DNA of 64,000 nt from Poronia punctata (taxonomy: Eukaryota; Ascomycota; Sordariomycetes; Xylariales; Xylariaceae). The notes below the pieces were generated by a model that was not told where the DNA came from, made no database searches, and saw only the letters and a list, made by a program, of their open reading frames with translations. Every line of letters starts with the position of its first letter. Position 1 is the stretch's first letter. Below are positions 49,423 to 60,637 of this stretch, in pieces. The position numbers were made by a program, and so were the translations under genes. The DNA lies in assembly GCA_022579005.1 (NCBI GenBank), contig MU401470.1, forward strand, positions 124,001 to 188,000. Direction: 5' to 3'.

Positions 49423-52400
49423 ATGGATGTTGCAAGCCCTCCCAAGCGCATGACGCGTGCGAGAGCCGCAGCTAAAGCCGGCGGTGACAAGGATGCGACT
49501 GCACCTTCAACGTCTGCTTCTGCTGCCAAATTAAAGACCAAGACGACCAAGGCTACTACCAAGTCCACAAAGACTGCCACCAAGGCAACAACAACTCCAA
49601 ACCTTCCCAAAGCCACTGCGGCTAAGGCTTCTGCTACAACCGCTACTACGACTACCACAAGAGCCGAAACCCTTTCGTCGCCTCGTTCAGGAAAACGTAA
49701 ACTCCGACCGTTTGATTTCAAAGAACCAAAGGGCAAGCAGAACGAGAAGGATGATCTTGCCCAGGAAGATGGCACCATGAATCGCCCTGCAAAAAAGCCT
49801 CGTGGAAGAGCTAAGAAGGCCGATGGTCCTACTGCAACTATGCCTGAAGCTGTCGCCGAGTCTGAACCCGAACCACTCTCCGAGCCAGAGGCTACATCTA
49901 TATCTGAGGAAGACAAATCAGACAGCCGTACTACCAAGACCAGAGCTACCGCAACTAAACCCGCCGCAGCTAAAGCCACCACTGCGAGAACAGCTACAAG
50001 CAGCACCCGGGCTACCCGCGGCCGAGCCAAGAAGGCTACCGATCCAGAAGAGACTCCTGCAGTCCTTAAGAAACAAACGCCGGCCACAATTAGCCGGACA
50101 AGAACCCGAAAGACGGCCAGCAAAGCTGATGACACAGCCGCCGCCGCGAAGAAGCCGGCAAAGAAGACTGCTCGTGGTGCTACTACGGAGGGAACCATTA
50201 CTACTACTTATTCCACCGAGCCCACACCCGGCCTCAAGTCTGCCGTATCTCGTGTCGCCTCGAAAGCCGATGGGGCGTTCAAAAAGACTGTGACGTTCCG
50301 AGAGCCAGAGAAGGAGAATGTAGCGCCCGAAGATGCCTCCAAATCGACCGACAACACGGGTGGAGCTAGTGCTACCGGTATGCGAGCGAAACCAGTGCGC
50401 AAGCCCGCCGTCTCCGGCAGAACCACCCGGGCTAGTGCGCGCGCCGCGACTACTGAGCCGACAGAGAAGAAGCCTCTCAGCCCCAAGAAGGATGTGCAGA
50501 ATAGAGCTTTGTCACGCGATCCGGGCTCCGACGATGAGCTTGCTACCTATGAGAAGACACCTCTGAGGCCCTTGATGAAGAGCCCCGTCAAGCCCACAGG
50601 GACGGGTAGAAAGATTGAGCTTCCCCGACCTGAGAAGGAGAAGGATGAGAATTCCCCACAGCCTCCAGAATCGCCTTTTGCCTCAGTGCTCGCCAGCCCT
50701 GCTCGCCGGCCTGCATCCACGCCTTTCAAAGATGCGTTGAAGTCACCGGCGAAGAGGGTGGACGCTGTTGCGTCCCTTCTCTTCTCCTCCACTTCCGCAG
50801 AGGCCGAACGAGCTCAGTCGCCCGCCAAAACGACTATGCTTCAATCACCCGCCAAGCGTTCTCAGATCTCTTTCCCAACCCTTCCACGATCAGATGAGGC
50901 TGGCCCTCGTTCGCCTACCAAGATGTCTCTTCTGAACTCGCCGGCGAAGCGCCCAATGTCGCCTATCAAATTCCCAGGTCCTTCCGCACCGAGTACTGAG
51001 GTTGCCGTTGAGGAGGAACTCGCCGAGGAGGAGCCTACTGAAGAGGAACCTGCTGAGGAGGAACCCGTTGAGGAGGAACCTGCTGAGATGAAACAGGATG
51101 TCCCCACTCTCGCGGAAGAGATGAATGACGACGAGGAATTACAACTGCAAATTGCTGCAGAAATAGACATGTCTACGCCTCAACCACCATCACCGGCGTC
51201 GTCTATCGAGAGTGAGCAACATGATTCTGTTATCGAGGAGACTGTCGGCGAAGACGAGCTGCAATTCGAGTCTCCCATTCAGACCCAGCTTGCATTCCCG
51301 GGCCGTCTTTCGGCTGTGTTGCCGAGACATGCTGATCCGGCACTAAACCCCAACCGCCCACCGATGCCACAGCTCGGCGTTGACCCTTCCGAGGCGGCTG
51401 GCCCTGTCCAAAAGAATGAAGAGATAACTATGAGCGCTGCAGAAGAGACTAAGGAGCCTGTGGACACGCCGTCTACCTTGGTCGTGGACTCTGTTGAGGC
51501 CACCACAGTTACACATCAGGTGGACTCTGTTGAGGTTACCACAGTTACGCACCAGGTGGACTCACCAGAGAATCCCGCTCACGAGGATTCCCCAACCCCG
51601 ACCGCCACGGAGTCTTCTTCGAAGTCCCCTGTCTTGTCTGAGTCTGAGTCTGAGTCTGAGTCCAAGGCCGAGCTGAAGCAAGTCTGGGAAGGTAAATCGG
51701 ATGGAGACATTACGGAACAAAATGATCAGGAGGCCGAACTGCAGTCTGTGGCCATAAGCAAAGGTAAGTTGCGCATATTGAAAGGAAAATAAAAATGAAG
51801 GTTCCCAATTTATTAACCCCTTGTTTTGCAGACACAAGTCCGGAATCGCCTTCACCGCAACCCGCAGCAGTATCGGTAAAGGAGACCGACGATACCCAGA
51901 TGTCCGATTCCGAAGATGAACTCGCTTCCAGCCACAAATGTGCCAATAAATTCCAGACTGAAAGCTCGAACAATGTCGCTGCCCTTGCCACTCCTAGCCG
52001 ACCTCTTTTGAGCGGGCCCATCACGAAGCTCCCTGACCATTTGCTCAGGGTTGCTAGCAGGGCTATCCAGTCCGCAAGAAGGCCAGGTACTCGGTACACG
52101 TCATTTACCAATCGGAGGGTTACGATGACTAAGCCCGTTTCCCGCGCCATCTTCCCTGCCAAAGTGCAGGAAAAAGCGGTAGTGGAGCCTGTGGCGAAGA
52201 ATGAGCCGACTGAGCCGATCAAGGCCGAAGATATTTCCGCTGCTACACCTACCGAAGACTCAGATGACGAGTTTTCGCTTCTCGACGAGAAAGACTTCCC
52301 CGTTGTCCAGTCCTCTCCGTCTAAAGGCTTTTTCGACGACGAAATGAAGATCCGCGCGGATATGGAGAACCAAGCCGCCATGGAAGCCCTCCTGGAAGCC

Positions 52401-53890
52401 GACATTGCTGCTAAGTTCGACAAATACGACTTCCATGATCTGGGACTGAATGGTGACGGGTCGCCTCGGGCGGCCGACGGACTGTCTTTTCTCAATATGC
52501 CACAGGTGAGCGAATCGCCCGTGCGTGATGAGGTCAGCTCGGAATCTAGCCGAGAGCGGGGTGACGGGAATACCGTACCCATCGACCCTTCTCTCTTGGC
52601 GCAGGAGGCCAATGCCAGATCAGTCGCTCTTGCTCCGACTACACCAAAACGCCCCCTTGCGACTACCCACTTCCATACTACGGTTTCCAAGGTACCGCTA
52701 AAACGCGGTGATGATTCGCCCCCTCGTACTGCCAAGAGGCATTGCTCTTCGGCGTCCAAACTGTCATTTCTCCGACCTGATGATGAGCATCGAGATACTG
52801 CGGGGTCCGACAGCGTTACTAACCAATCCTCGTCCATCCGCGACTCTGAAAAGATGCAGGTGGTAGCAACGGGCAGGGAGGGATCTGGAATGCCTCCAGT
52901 CACTCCAACCAAACCCACAGCGCGGTCATCTGTGGGAACGCCAGCCCGCACGACTCGTGCGGACCTCGACCCTCATCTACTTCGTGGAGCTGTTGTCTAC
53001 GTCGACGTCCATACAGCCGAAGGTGCCGACGCTGGTAGGCTCTTTGTCGAACTTTTGCTGTCCATGGGCGCTCGCTGTGTCAAGAGCTGGCCGTGGAACC
53101 CCAGTAACACGGATGGAGAGCTCGATGCCTCCAAGGTTGGAATCACCCACGTGGTGTTCAAAGATGGAGGCCGACGGACATTGGAGAAGGTGGTCGAGAG
53201 CAATGGCCTTGTGCAGATCGTCCAGTGCGGCTGGGTCCTAGAGTAAGTTGACAGTCGCGCATGCCCGACGTGTAGAGTCCTATACTGACAAGCTATCCCA
53301 GCTGCGAAAGATATAACACGTGGCTGAGCGAGAAGGAGTACCGCGTCGACACTTCGCTGATCCCTCGCGGCGGCCACAATCGGCGCAAGAGCATGGAGCC
53401 GACGGCATTGTCCAACATGAACGGTACTCTTATTACCCCCGCGAGAATCGTGCCGGGTCATCGAGAACCTCAGACGCTACCCAACAACTACATGAGTCGC
53501 CGTGACAGCACGCTGTGGGTCCGCTCGCCCTCTGTGAATGACGAAGATGAAGATGCTCCTAGCGAGCACGACTGGGCTAGCGATTCTGGAATGTTCACGC
53601 CGGTCCCCAAGACGCCCGCGCCGGAGACTGTGGCTCGGTTTGCCATGGACATCAGTCCTGCGACGCCCACCACCAGCTCTTTTGGGTCACTGTCGCCCGA
53701 GAAAGGCGCAGGGCTTACGAAGACATGTCCTCCCAAGCCCATGGGAATGAATAGACCACCCGGTGGCATCCTCAACCCTCTTGAGGAGCAGAATATCAGA
53801 CTGCGATTGATGGCCGCCCGACGCCAGAGCATGCAGTACGCGCCGAAGAACCCCAGCCCCCTCGCCAAGCAATGGAGAGACATAAAATAA
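49423..53890 (+). CDS. Large nuclear protein with a C-terminal BRCT domain
   Basis: 1446-aa protein from three exons: 49423-51763, 51832-53242 and 53302-53890. Introns are 51764-51831 (GTAAGT...TTTGCAG) and 53243-53301 (GTAAGT...CCCAG), 68 and 59 bp. Residues 1-300 are Ala/Thr/Lys-rich with PAKKPRGRAKKADG-type basic motifs. The middle contains many SPAK/SPTK motifs (nt 50690-50970), an acidic repeat built on EEEPAEEEP (nt 51000-51095) and a tandem 12-residue duplication (nt 51485-51556). A BRCT fold spans about residues 1158-1255, split by intron 2: LDPHLLRGAVVYVDVHTAEG, VELLLSMGARC, ITHVVFKDGG and IVQCGWVLDCERYNTWLSE. A single BRCT with this layout could be microcephalin-like or another chromatin or DNA-damage factor. 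The role is inferred, not shown. Confidence 0.88.
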
Positions 53891-55336
53891 TGTGGCATCG
53901 TTGGAGGATATGCGTCGCACCGTTTGCATGCCCACCTTCGCTGGTGGGCCTACCCGAAGATTCATACTCGCCTTCCATCGACGTCCAGAACACATGGCCG
54001 TCGCAAGCCCTGCTTTCATTAGTAGGGACCAGTGTAGACTTTTTTTGTGTCTACATGTCTTGCACGGAAATGTGTTCCGGGTCGCCGGTGATGGCACCTA
54101 TGATGATGCACCCACGGCTGCGCTACGCACACCCACTTACGTACCCACGTTATAACATGTCCTCGATGTTGCTTCTTGAGGGCTGGACCTGATCTTTGGT
54201 GGTACTCTACATGATGGCTCAGGCGTCGGTCCATCTAAATGACTTGCTTCTTTGCTTGTCTGCGTTCTCGATAACTCTGCTCCTTGGTCGGGAGCTACAT
54301 TGGAGGGTTTGCTATGCATTGTTTGTTTTTGTTTCAGTTCAAGATGACAGGACCTCTGGGGAATGATTGTGTTTTTATACTACTTGCATTGTTTGGCCGT
54401 TTGCTTGTCCCTGGGCATTGGGACCATGGTCGGGGAAGGTTTTCTCTCTTTTCTGCATGGAATGGCTGGTTGGCGTTGGGAGACTGTTGATTGATCTTGT
54501 CCGGAGTACTTGAGAAGGTGCTCCTGTGTATTGTCTTTTGTTGTTTTATTTATAAGAACGGAATGCCCAAGGCTGTCCGGTTTGGCCCAGATTTGGCCGA
54601 ACCAGACATGAGCCCCTTTTGATGGTTAAGGAGGAGAAATGGAATAGAGCAGGCTTGCAGGGGTTGGATGGGTCTGTGAACCCGTCGCCCGGATACTTTA
54701 GTGTACATTGTGAGAATAGCTAATGAGCATCGCATAAGGAGATTGATTACAATTCTGTTATTCTTCGTATCTGTGACATTTTCTGATGTACTGATGTCTT
54801 TAACCTGGATCAATACATGCAGTGGCGCTCGATCTTTGCCGCGCATATGGACTAAAGATGCCTACCTACCGGGGTATATCCTTAAGGGTGAAGCAAATGA
54901 AGTTACGGAGAATCATTAATTAATTGGAATTACCCTGATTATTATTTCCCACGTTACTCCAAGTTACATTACATTTTAGAAAGACGAGTTCGTACAATAA
55001 TACAAGAAAAACGTACATTAATCATCCAACAAGGAGCAGTTTGATTTTGATTATAAAGGGATAATATGTAGTGTACTGCCCTGCTAGACAAGATATAAAA
55101 ATCCTGTCAAAGGAAAAAAGGAATCGTTGGGGGTTTGGGTATCTGGAAAATGCAACGTTGACACTTTTTTTCATGCGAGAAAAGAAAAAAAAAAGGGTAA
55201 TGTGTGATGACTGAAGACTGTAAGGGGGAAAAGGGGGAGGCGATGAAATGTATCCGTGAGTGAGACTATACGACACTTAACGTAGAATTTACAAGGGTGG
55301 GTTGAACTTGGTCCGGGAAGGGTGATGGAAATGAAC
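53891..55336. other. Intergenic region between convergent genes
   Basis: 3' flanks of the BRCT gene (+) and the 1236-aa gene (-). Nothing coding is supported. Confidence 0.5.
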
Positions 55337-58300
55337 CTAAAGCCAGAGAAGCCACCTGATGACAGATACGATACCGCGACCGGTGACGATCATGACGCGG
55401 GCAATCATGACGACGAACCAGACATACCACATGAAACCGACGAGGACCCATTCGACAGCCAACCAGCCGGCGCGACGCACCCAGCGCAAGCGACGGCGTC
55501 GCCTCCTCAGCATCTTATCCATCGTGTCGACGACGCTCTTGACCTTGAGCCGCTGCGTGTTCACCATGTCGAGGCTGACCTCGTCCGCTTCGTCGACGGC
55601 TTGGCGAGTCAGCGTCATGTAATCCACGGCGATGCGGTCGTGGACTGCGTTGACGCGTTGCTGTAGCGCCGGCCCTGTTTGCGTCGAAAATTCTGATACA
55701 GATCTTTCGAGCGCTTCGATGGACTTGTTGATGCTTTGGCTTAGGATTCGCCCCGCTTCGGGATATAGGTCTTTTTGTGGCACATTTAGCCGGTTGTAAC
55801 CCTCTGGCGCAAAGTGAGCGACATCTGCCCATGGCATCCCTATCTCGTTTTTGTTTCCTCGTGAAAAGCAAGGGAGTGGCTCGTGGGCCCGGCGGGAGAG
55901 CTCCATCGCTTTGATGCCGGAACAGAGGATCAATGTACGGAGACGGGCCACCTCTCGTCGGGAGACGATGGTGTGTTGAGATAGCGGCGTCCGGTTTGGA
56001 ATGGCCAAGTGATGACAGTCTGATACGCGCTCACTGTCTCGTGTGTCGATCGTCCGAGACATGTTGTTGTTATCGTAGAGTGATAGTGCGTTTTGGAGTT
56101 CTTTCGACGTCTGCCGTGACCTGCTGTCGATGGGATTGTTTGGACCGCGGGACTGAGAGTTGCTCCTGGATCTGTCCGAGTCGCGGGGACGCTGCATAAT
56201 ATCTTGTTCGTCAAACTCGGATGACACGGGCGATGCCCTGCGGACGTCGATGCGCGGTGGCTTGAGCTGGTCAAAGCGTGGGGATCTGCTGGCTGGGTAG
56301 GATATGACCTGACCCGGCGAAGTAGTAGCCTCGTGCGAGACGCCCTTGTCCGTGGATCCCATTGCCGATTTAAAGTCTGGCATGATATCTAGATAGTGTT
56401 TGACCGGACGGCGGCTCTCCGGCTGCTGTGCCAAACCCCCTGGTGATACGGGGCCTGAATCTTTGAACTGGCTTGTCAAATACTCCGTGTCCGAGTCGTT
56501 CTCCGCCGTGACGGACAAGTCCTCCGAGTCTTTCCTTCGGATGAGATCGGTCACTTTAGAAACCCGGCCACGGAACATGTCATCAAACTTTGCCCCGCCT
56601 TTCAGTATCGTCTTGAGTTTGGCTTGCTCATCGGCCTTGAGGTTCAAGTTCCCTAGGCTTCGGTGTGACTTGTGACTTTCGTGCGGCGGTCTCAATGGGA
56701 TTTCACGCGCAGAGCTCTTCGACCTCTGTCGCTCCGGGAGAGGCATCCGGTCTTCAGTGACAGTGGCTATGCTAAAGGGGCCGTTCGGATCTGTTGCGTT
56801 GTTGTTTCTCTCCCTGGGATCGCTATCTTTACGACCGCGACTGCGATCGCGGCTGTGGTTTCGACTACGGTCCCGACTACGGTCGCGGAAGATATTCTTG
56901 ACTTTGGAGAACGGGTTCCGCGTCGGCGAGTTGGGGCGGCTGCTCATCGGTGAAGCCCCATTCCCACTACCCAGTACTGACGTATCCTGTTGGCCTCTAA
57001 ATCTCCCCTCCCACAGGAAAGGCCGGGCGGAGTCGAATTCGACCGAGGATTTATAAGTCAAGCCAGGCACCTCCAAGCTCTCCCGACCAGAGTACATGGG
57101 CGACGTAGTATAATTCGTTGTGCCCAGCCCGAATTTGTCATACGGGTCCTCGATTTGAATACGAGATCCTTTGCGGCCATGTCCCTGGCCCGGCCCGTCG
57201 ACAGTTCTGTCGGGGCTTGCTCCGGGCACGGGCTTAAGCGACTGGCTCCTCTCCTCTTCCTTTATCTCCTTGGCAATTATTTCGCTCATCTGTTTCTCAA
57301 ACAAAGAGTTCTCGTTGGCGGTAATCGTACCGCTACGGCCTCTTCTCCGCCGATCGCTCCCGCTGTCTGACGTATCCGACAATGAGCCTTTCCTGGCCTT
57401 GCGGAAGTCATGATGCGAATAGGAAGAGCTGCTGTGCTTGTGTGTTCCCCTCCAATCATGGAATTTTTGGCGTGCACGATCCCTCGTGCTCGTTGTCACG
57501 TCTGCTTCTGTCTTCACCTGGTCCGCCGCATCTTGTTCTGAAAAGGCACGCCCATTTCCACTGCTGTTACTGTTGTCTCTCGATGATGGCTGGTTGACTA
57601 GGTGTTGGCTGGCCTCGTCGGAATGGGCCACAGTTTGCTGAACTTCCGGCTTTGGACCAAAGATTTTTGCAAAGTGCCGATCTTCAATGAGATACCGGTT
57701 ATCGCCTTGTTCGAGCCAATACACGTCGGCGATCATATCTGCCGGGTCAATGCTCCACTCGAGTCTCTGTCTTTTGGGTTTACTTGAGGTTGATACCGGC
57801 CGTGGGATATTTGAAACTGGCAGTTGCTGCTCCGACCACTCGTCTGCTGCCGAGAATGCCGGGAGCTTGGGCGATTCAACGAGTAACGATGTTGCAGCAA
57901 AGGTAGTCGCTACTTCATCGATCCAGTCTGTAACTCTTGGGACATCTCCAAAGCCCTGTCCTTCACCGTCTATGGCTTTGCGCTCACGGGCCCGAACCTT
58001 CCGGTTGCGGATGTACTGCAGTGGGTTATAAGGACGGCCTAACGTACGATTCTGTGCACTATTGGGGTGGTCCGGGGCCAGGTTCGGGGAGTTGGGCGTG
58101 GCCGGATGGCTTGAAGGGGACGGGCGCGAATGTGCTTGTTGAGGCAGTGGGGGAAGGAATAGGAGAAGCCTCCGGTATTGGGCCATGAGCTCGAGGTATT
58201 CCTTCGCTCTTTGGGCTCGGTTGAGCGTCGAGGACGAGAAGTGATATGTGTAGCTGCCGTCCTGCTCGAACATAGGTTGCAAGGGGCTGCTCAGCTTCGA

Positions 58301-59047
58301 TGTTGAGACAATCCTGGGTGCGAGATTTCTATCCGCCCTGGGAGAGATGTTACGCGAGGTTCTCCTTTGCTGTTGTAGATGTTGTTTGAGACTGCCTCCA
58401 CCTGACCGCCTGGACTCGCTAAGGTCAAGCGCCATGGAAACAATCCTTGTTGCATCTACGTCCAGAGGAGCAGAACTGGGGCGCAAGGCGGGAATCCTCG
58501 ACGTCCGCCTGCCGGTTGCCTGACTAAGTGGCCTGTCACCATGTGCCAAGTGCGTGTTGGCGCCATCTCTCCCCTCCTCATTATCGCGCGGATCATAAGA
58601 CTCGGACAAGTCAGAGGCATCCGAAGACCTCGAAGGGCTCTTTCCTTTACGAATGTCTACAGGAATGCGTGATGACCTACGGCCGTCTCGATATGTAGGA
58701 CTTAGCCGTGTGCTCTCGCTCACGGTATTACTCGGTATCGGTAGGAGGAAGCCACTGCTTGGACGGGGCTTATTGGGAAGACTCCGGCGCAACGCATCGC
58801 GATTAGGGGTCTGCTTCCTATACTGCGAGGATCGGTCTTGGTCTTGGGGTATACGAGGTGTCGGACGATCGAGACTCGAGGTGTCAAACGAAGCGTCGTA
58901 ATGCAAGCTCGGGGAAGCGCTAGACTCTCCGGCGTGGTAAGAGCGACGCTTCCCCGGAGATGGCGAGATAGAACTTGTACCCAGGGGCCGTGTAGCGCCA
59001 CTGGGGGCAGTAGGCCGAGGGAGAGAGCTTGTATTATACCCTGCCAT
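55337..59047 (-). CDS. Conserved-looking fungal protein, 1236 aa, disordered with C-terminal membrane segment
   Basis: Single-exon gene starting MAGYNTSSLPRPTAPSG. I do not recognise the family by name. Residues 1-300 are Ser/Arg/Pro-rich and disordered. A compact region from about residue 330 (GRPYNPLQYIRNRKVRARER, then VTDWIDEVATTF, then LEWSIDPADMIADVYWLEQG) looks folded. Long Ser/Arg/Asp stretches follow, including SRDRSRNHSRDRSRG-type RS repeats near nt 56880-56820. A C-terminal domain at about 1040-1236 (REVARLRTLILCSGIKAMEL and a helical region SINKSIEALERSVSEF) ends in an Arg cluster and a strongly hydrophobic tail (LAVEWVLVGFMWYVWFVVMI). This arrangement suggests a tail-anchored membrane protein with a large cytosolic or nucleoplasmic body. 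RS repeats alone do not prove a splicing role. Confidence 0.85.
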   Translation of the reverse strand: MAGYNTSSLPRPTAPSGATRPLGTSSISPSPGKRRSYHAGESSASPSLHYDASFDTSSLDRPTPRIPQDQDRSSQYRKQTPNRDALRRSLPNKPRPSSGFLLPIPSNTVSESTRLSPTYRDGRRSSRIPVDIRKGKSPSRSSDASDLSESYDPRDNEEGRDGANTHLAHGDRPLSQATGRRTSRIPALRPSSAPLDVDATRIVSMALDLSESRRSGGGSLKQHLQQQRRTSRNISPRADRNLAPRIVSTSKLSSPLQPMFEQDGSYTYHFSSSTLNRAQRAKEYLELMAQYRRLLLFLPPLPQQAHSRPSPSSHPATPNSPNLAPDHPNSAQNRTLGRPYNPLQYIRNRKVRARERKAIDGEGQGFGDVPRVTDWIDEVATTFAATSLLVESPKLPAFSAADEWSEQQLPVSNIPRPVSTSSKPKRQRLEWSIDPADMIADVYWLEQGDNRYLIEDRHFAKIFGPKPEVQQTVAHSDEASQHLVNQPSSRDNSNSSGNGRAFSEQDAADQVKTEADVTTSTRDRARQKFHDWRGTHKHSSSSYSHHDFRKARKGSLSDTSDSGSDRRRRGRSGTITANENSLFEKQMSEIIAKEIKEEERSQSLKPVPGASPDRTVDGPGQGHGRKGSRIQIEDPYDKFGLGTTNYTTSPMYSGRESLEVPGLTYKSSVEFDSARPFLWEGRFRGQQDTSVLGSGNGASPMSSRPNSPTRNPFSKVKNIFRDRSRDRSRNHSRDRSRGRKDSDPRERNNNATDPNGPFSIATVTEDRMPLPERQRSKSSAREIPLRPPHESHKSHRSLGNLNLKADEQAKLKTILKGGAKFDDMFRGRVSKVTDLIRRKDSEDLSVTAENDSDTEYLTSQFKDSGPVSPGGLAQQPESRRPVKHYLDIMPDFKSAMGSTDKGVSHEATTSPGQVISYPASRSPRFDQLKPPRIDVRRASPVSSEFDEQDIMQRPRDSDRSRSNSQSRGPNNPIDSRSRQTSKELQNALSLYDNNNMSRTIDTRDSERVSDCHHLAIPNRTPLSQHTIVSRREVARLRTLILCSGIKAMELSRRAHEPLPCFSRGNKNEIGMPWADVAHFAPEGYNRLNVPQKDLYPEAGRILSQSINKSIEALERSVSEFSTQTGPALQQRVNAVHDRIAVDYMTLTRQAVDEADEVSLDMVNTQRLKVKSVVDTMDKMLRRRRRRLRWVRRAGWLAVEWVLVGFMWYVWFVVMIARVMIVTGRGIVSVIRWLLWL

Positions 59048-60637
59048 AACGTGAAGACTTCATTCCTCGAAGCGGCTTCCCTATGGGTACCGGTAACGAC
59101 GAAAGCCGATCAAGTTATGGGGCGCGAACGTTTACCGGTGACGAAAGTGTAGGATCGAGGAAGACATGATGCAGAGGCTCGGTGTCGTCAGGGGTGGCGG
59201 ACGTAGGTTCAAGACTTCAAGTCGTTAGAAACACGGACAGACAAGCGACAACAACTAACTAGGACTTTAGTTGATCTAATCAATAGGTGGCGTCTAGCGT
59301 ATTTGATACACGTAGTAGGGGCAACGATTACATCTACGATCCGGCCTGGCGAGCCCTGAGCTTGGGAGGTGTGCAAGTCACTTTTGTGCATCGAGAGAAT
59401 AAGGTAAAGCCCAGTAAAGATAGGGAGGCACGGAGGCACGGAGGGTCTCGACTCTCGACCCGTGTCTCAATACGTAACGCCAAGATGCATGTGAACAAGC
59501 CAAACTTTACTAGGCAGTGTTGCCCCGCTGTACGGGCTAGGCTCTGTTAAGGTAGGCAGGTACCCGTCGGCTGTAGGCATTTGTAGTACCTGGTCAGTAC
59601 GGTGGTCAACCAGGTGGGATCAGCTGCTGCTGTGTTTTGACGACCTGGCCATAGGAGGTAGGTAAGGTAAGGTAAGGTAGGTACCTTACTCCCGTCGTAC
59701 AGGCCACAAACATGTCGGACCTCGCAAACATAAGGGTAAGGATTGTGCAACCCGTCCCGGATCAGAACTGCAACTAGCGAAAGTATATCACACAATCAAG
59801 TCAATGAAGCCAAGGTCGTATACAGCTTATATACGTACAGCTAACTACAACATCATCTATAACCGACGATCCGTAGAGTGCATGTCTGCTCGCATACTCG
59901 TATGTCACCAGAGTCCCTTAACAGTACTCGGCCTGCATCATGCCTGTCCTTGTAAGCTCGGCAAAACCCGTTGCTAGCCAATCCTAGTCTCCGTCTTGCT
60001 GACTATTGATATTGTCATGATCACAACCTTTTGGATAGCCTCACTTTCTTCTAATGTGGGAACAGGCAGTCAGGGTCGTCTCATCTATGTAGCAGTACAA
60101 CTGCCCTCCATAAGCTACATGCTCTCCGTGCCACACAGTTACCTGTAGCTTCGCCAATCCATGTTAACCCCAGGGACAACTTGACAAGGTCCTATAAGAA
60201 ATCCTGACAATGCACGAAATTGTGGCGGTCAGCATGGCAATGTTGGTCGTAATTCATGTGCAATGCAACAAAGGCCTTGGATTCTGTTCCTGCCTGCCGA
60301 ATCATATCAACCATGCAACCCAACAACTGTTGCAATCCCACGCATTTCCCCTCTTCCGCCACCCCTGAATAGGTCATGGGGAAGAATATCCCTGTTCAGG
60401 GCCAGCCCGCCAACTCCAGCTTCGATCATGGAGCAATACTTAATAAAGCAGATGAAAGCATGTTGTATGCTTGTCAGAGGAATAACTATTCCTACGAGTA
60501 TTTATGGTTCGACATATTTAGGGCCATGGTTTCTCGTGATTCATCGCGGTACTGTACAGTTTAATGTAAAACTATAATCCGACAGATGCTACTTGGGTAC
60601 CTATCATCTATCTCGCCACGGTTCAAATTCGAATAAC
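59048..60637. other. Gene-free interval
   Basis: About 1.6 kb of intergenic DNA between divergent genes. It has repeated GGTAA/GGTAGG runs at 59653-59683 and no supported gene. Confidence 0.45.
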
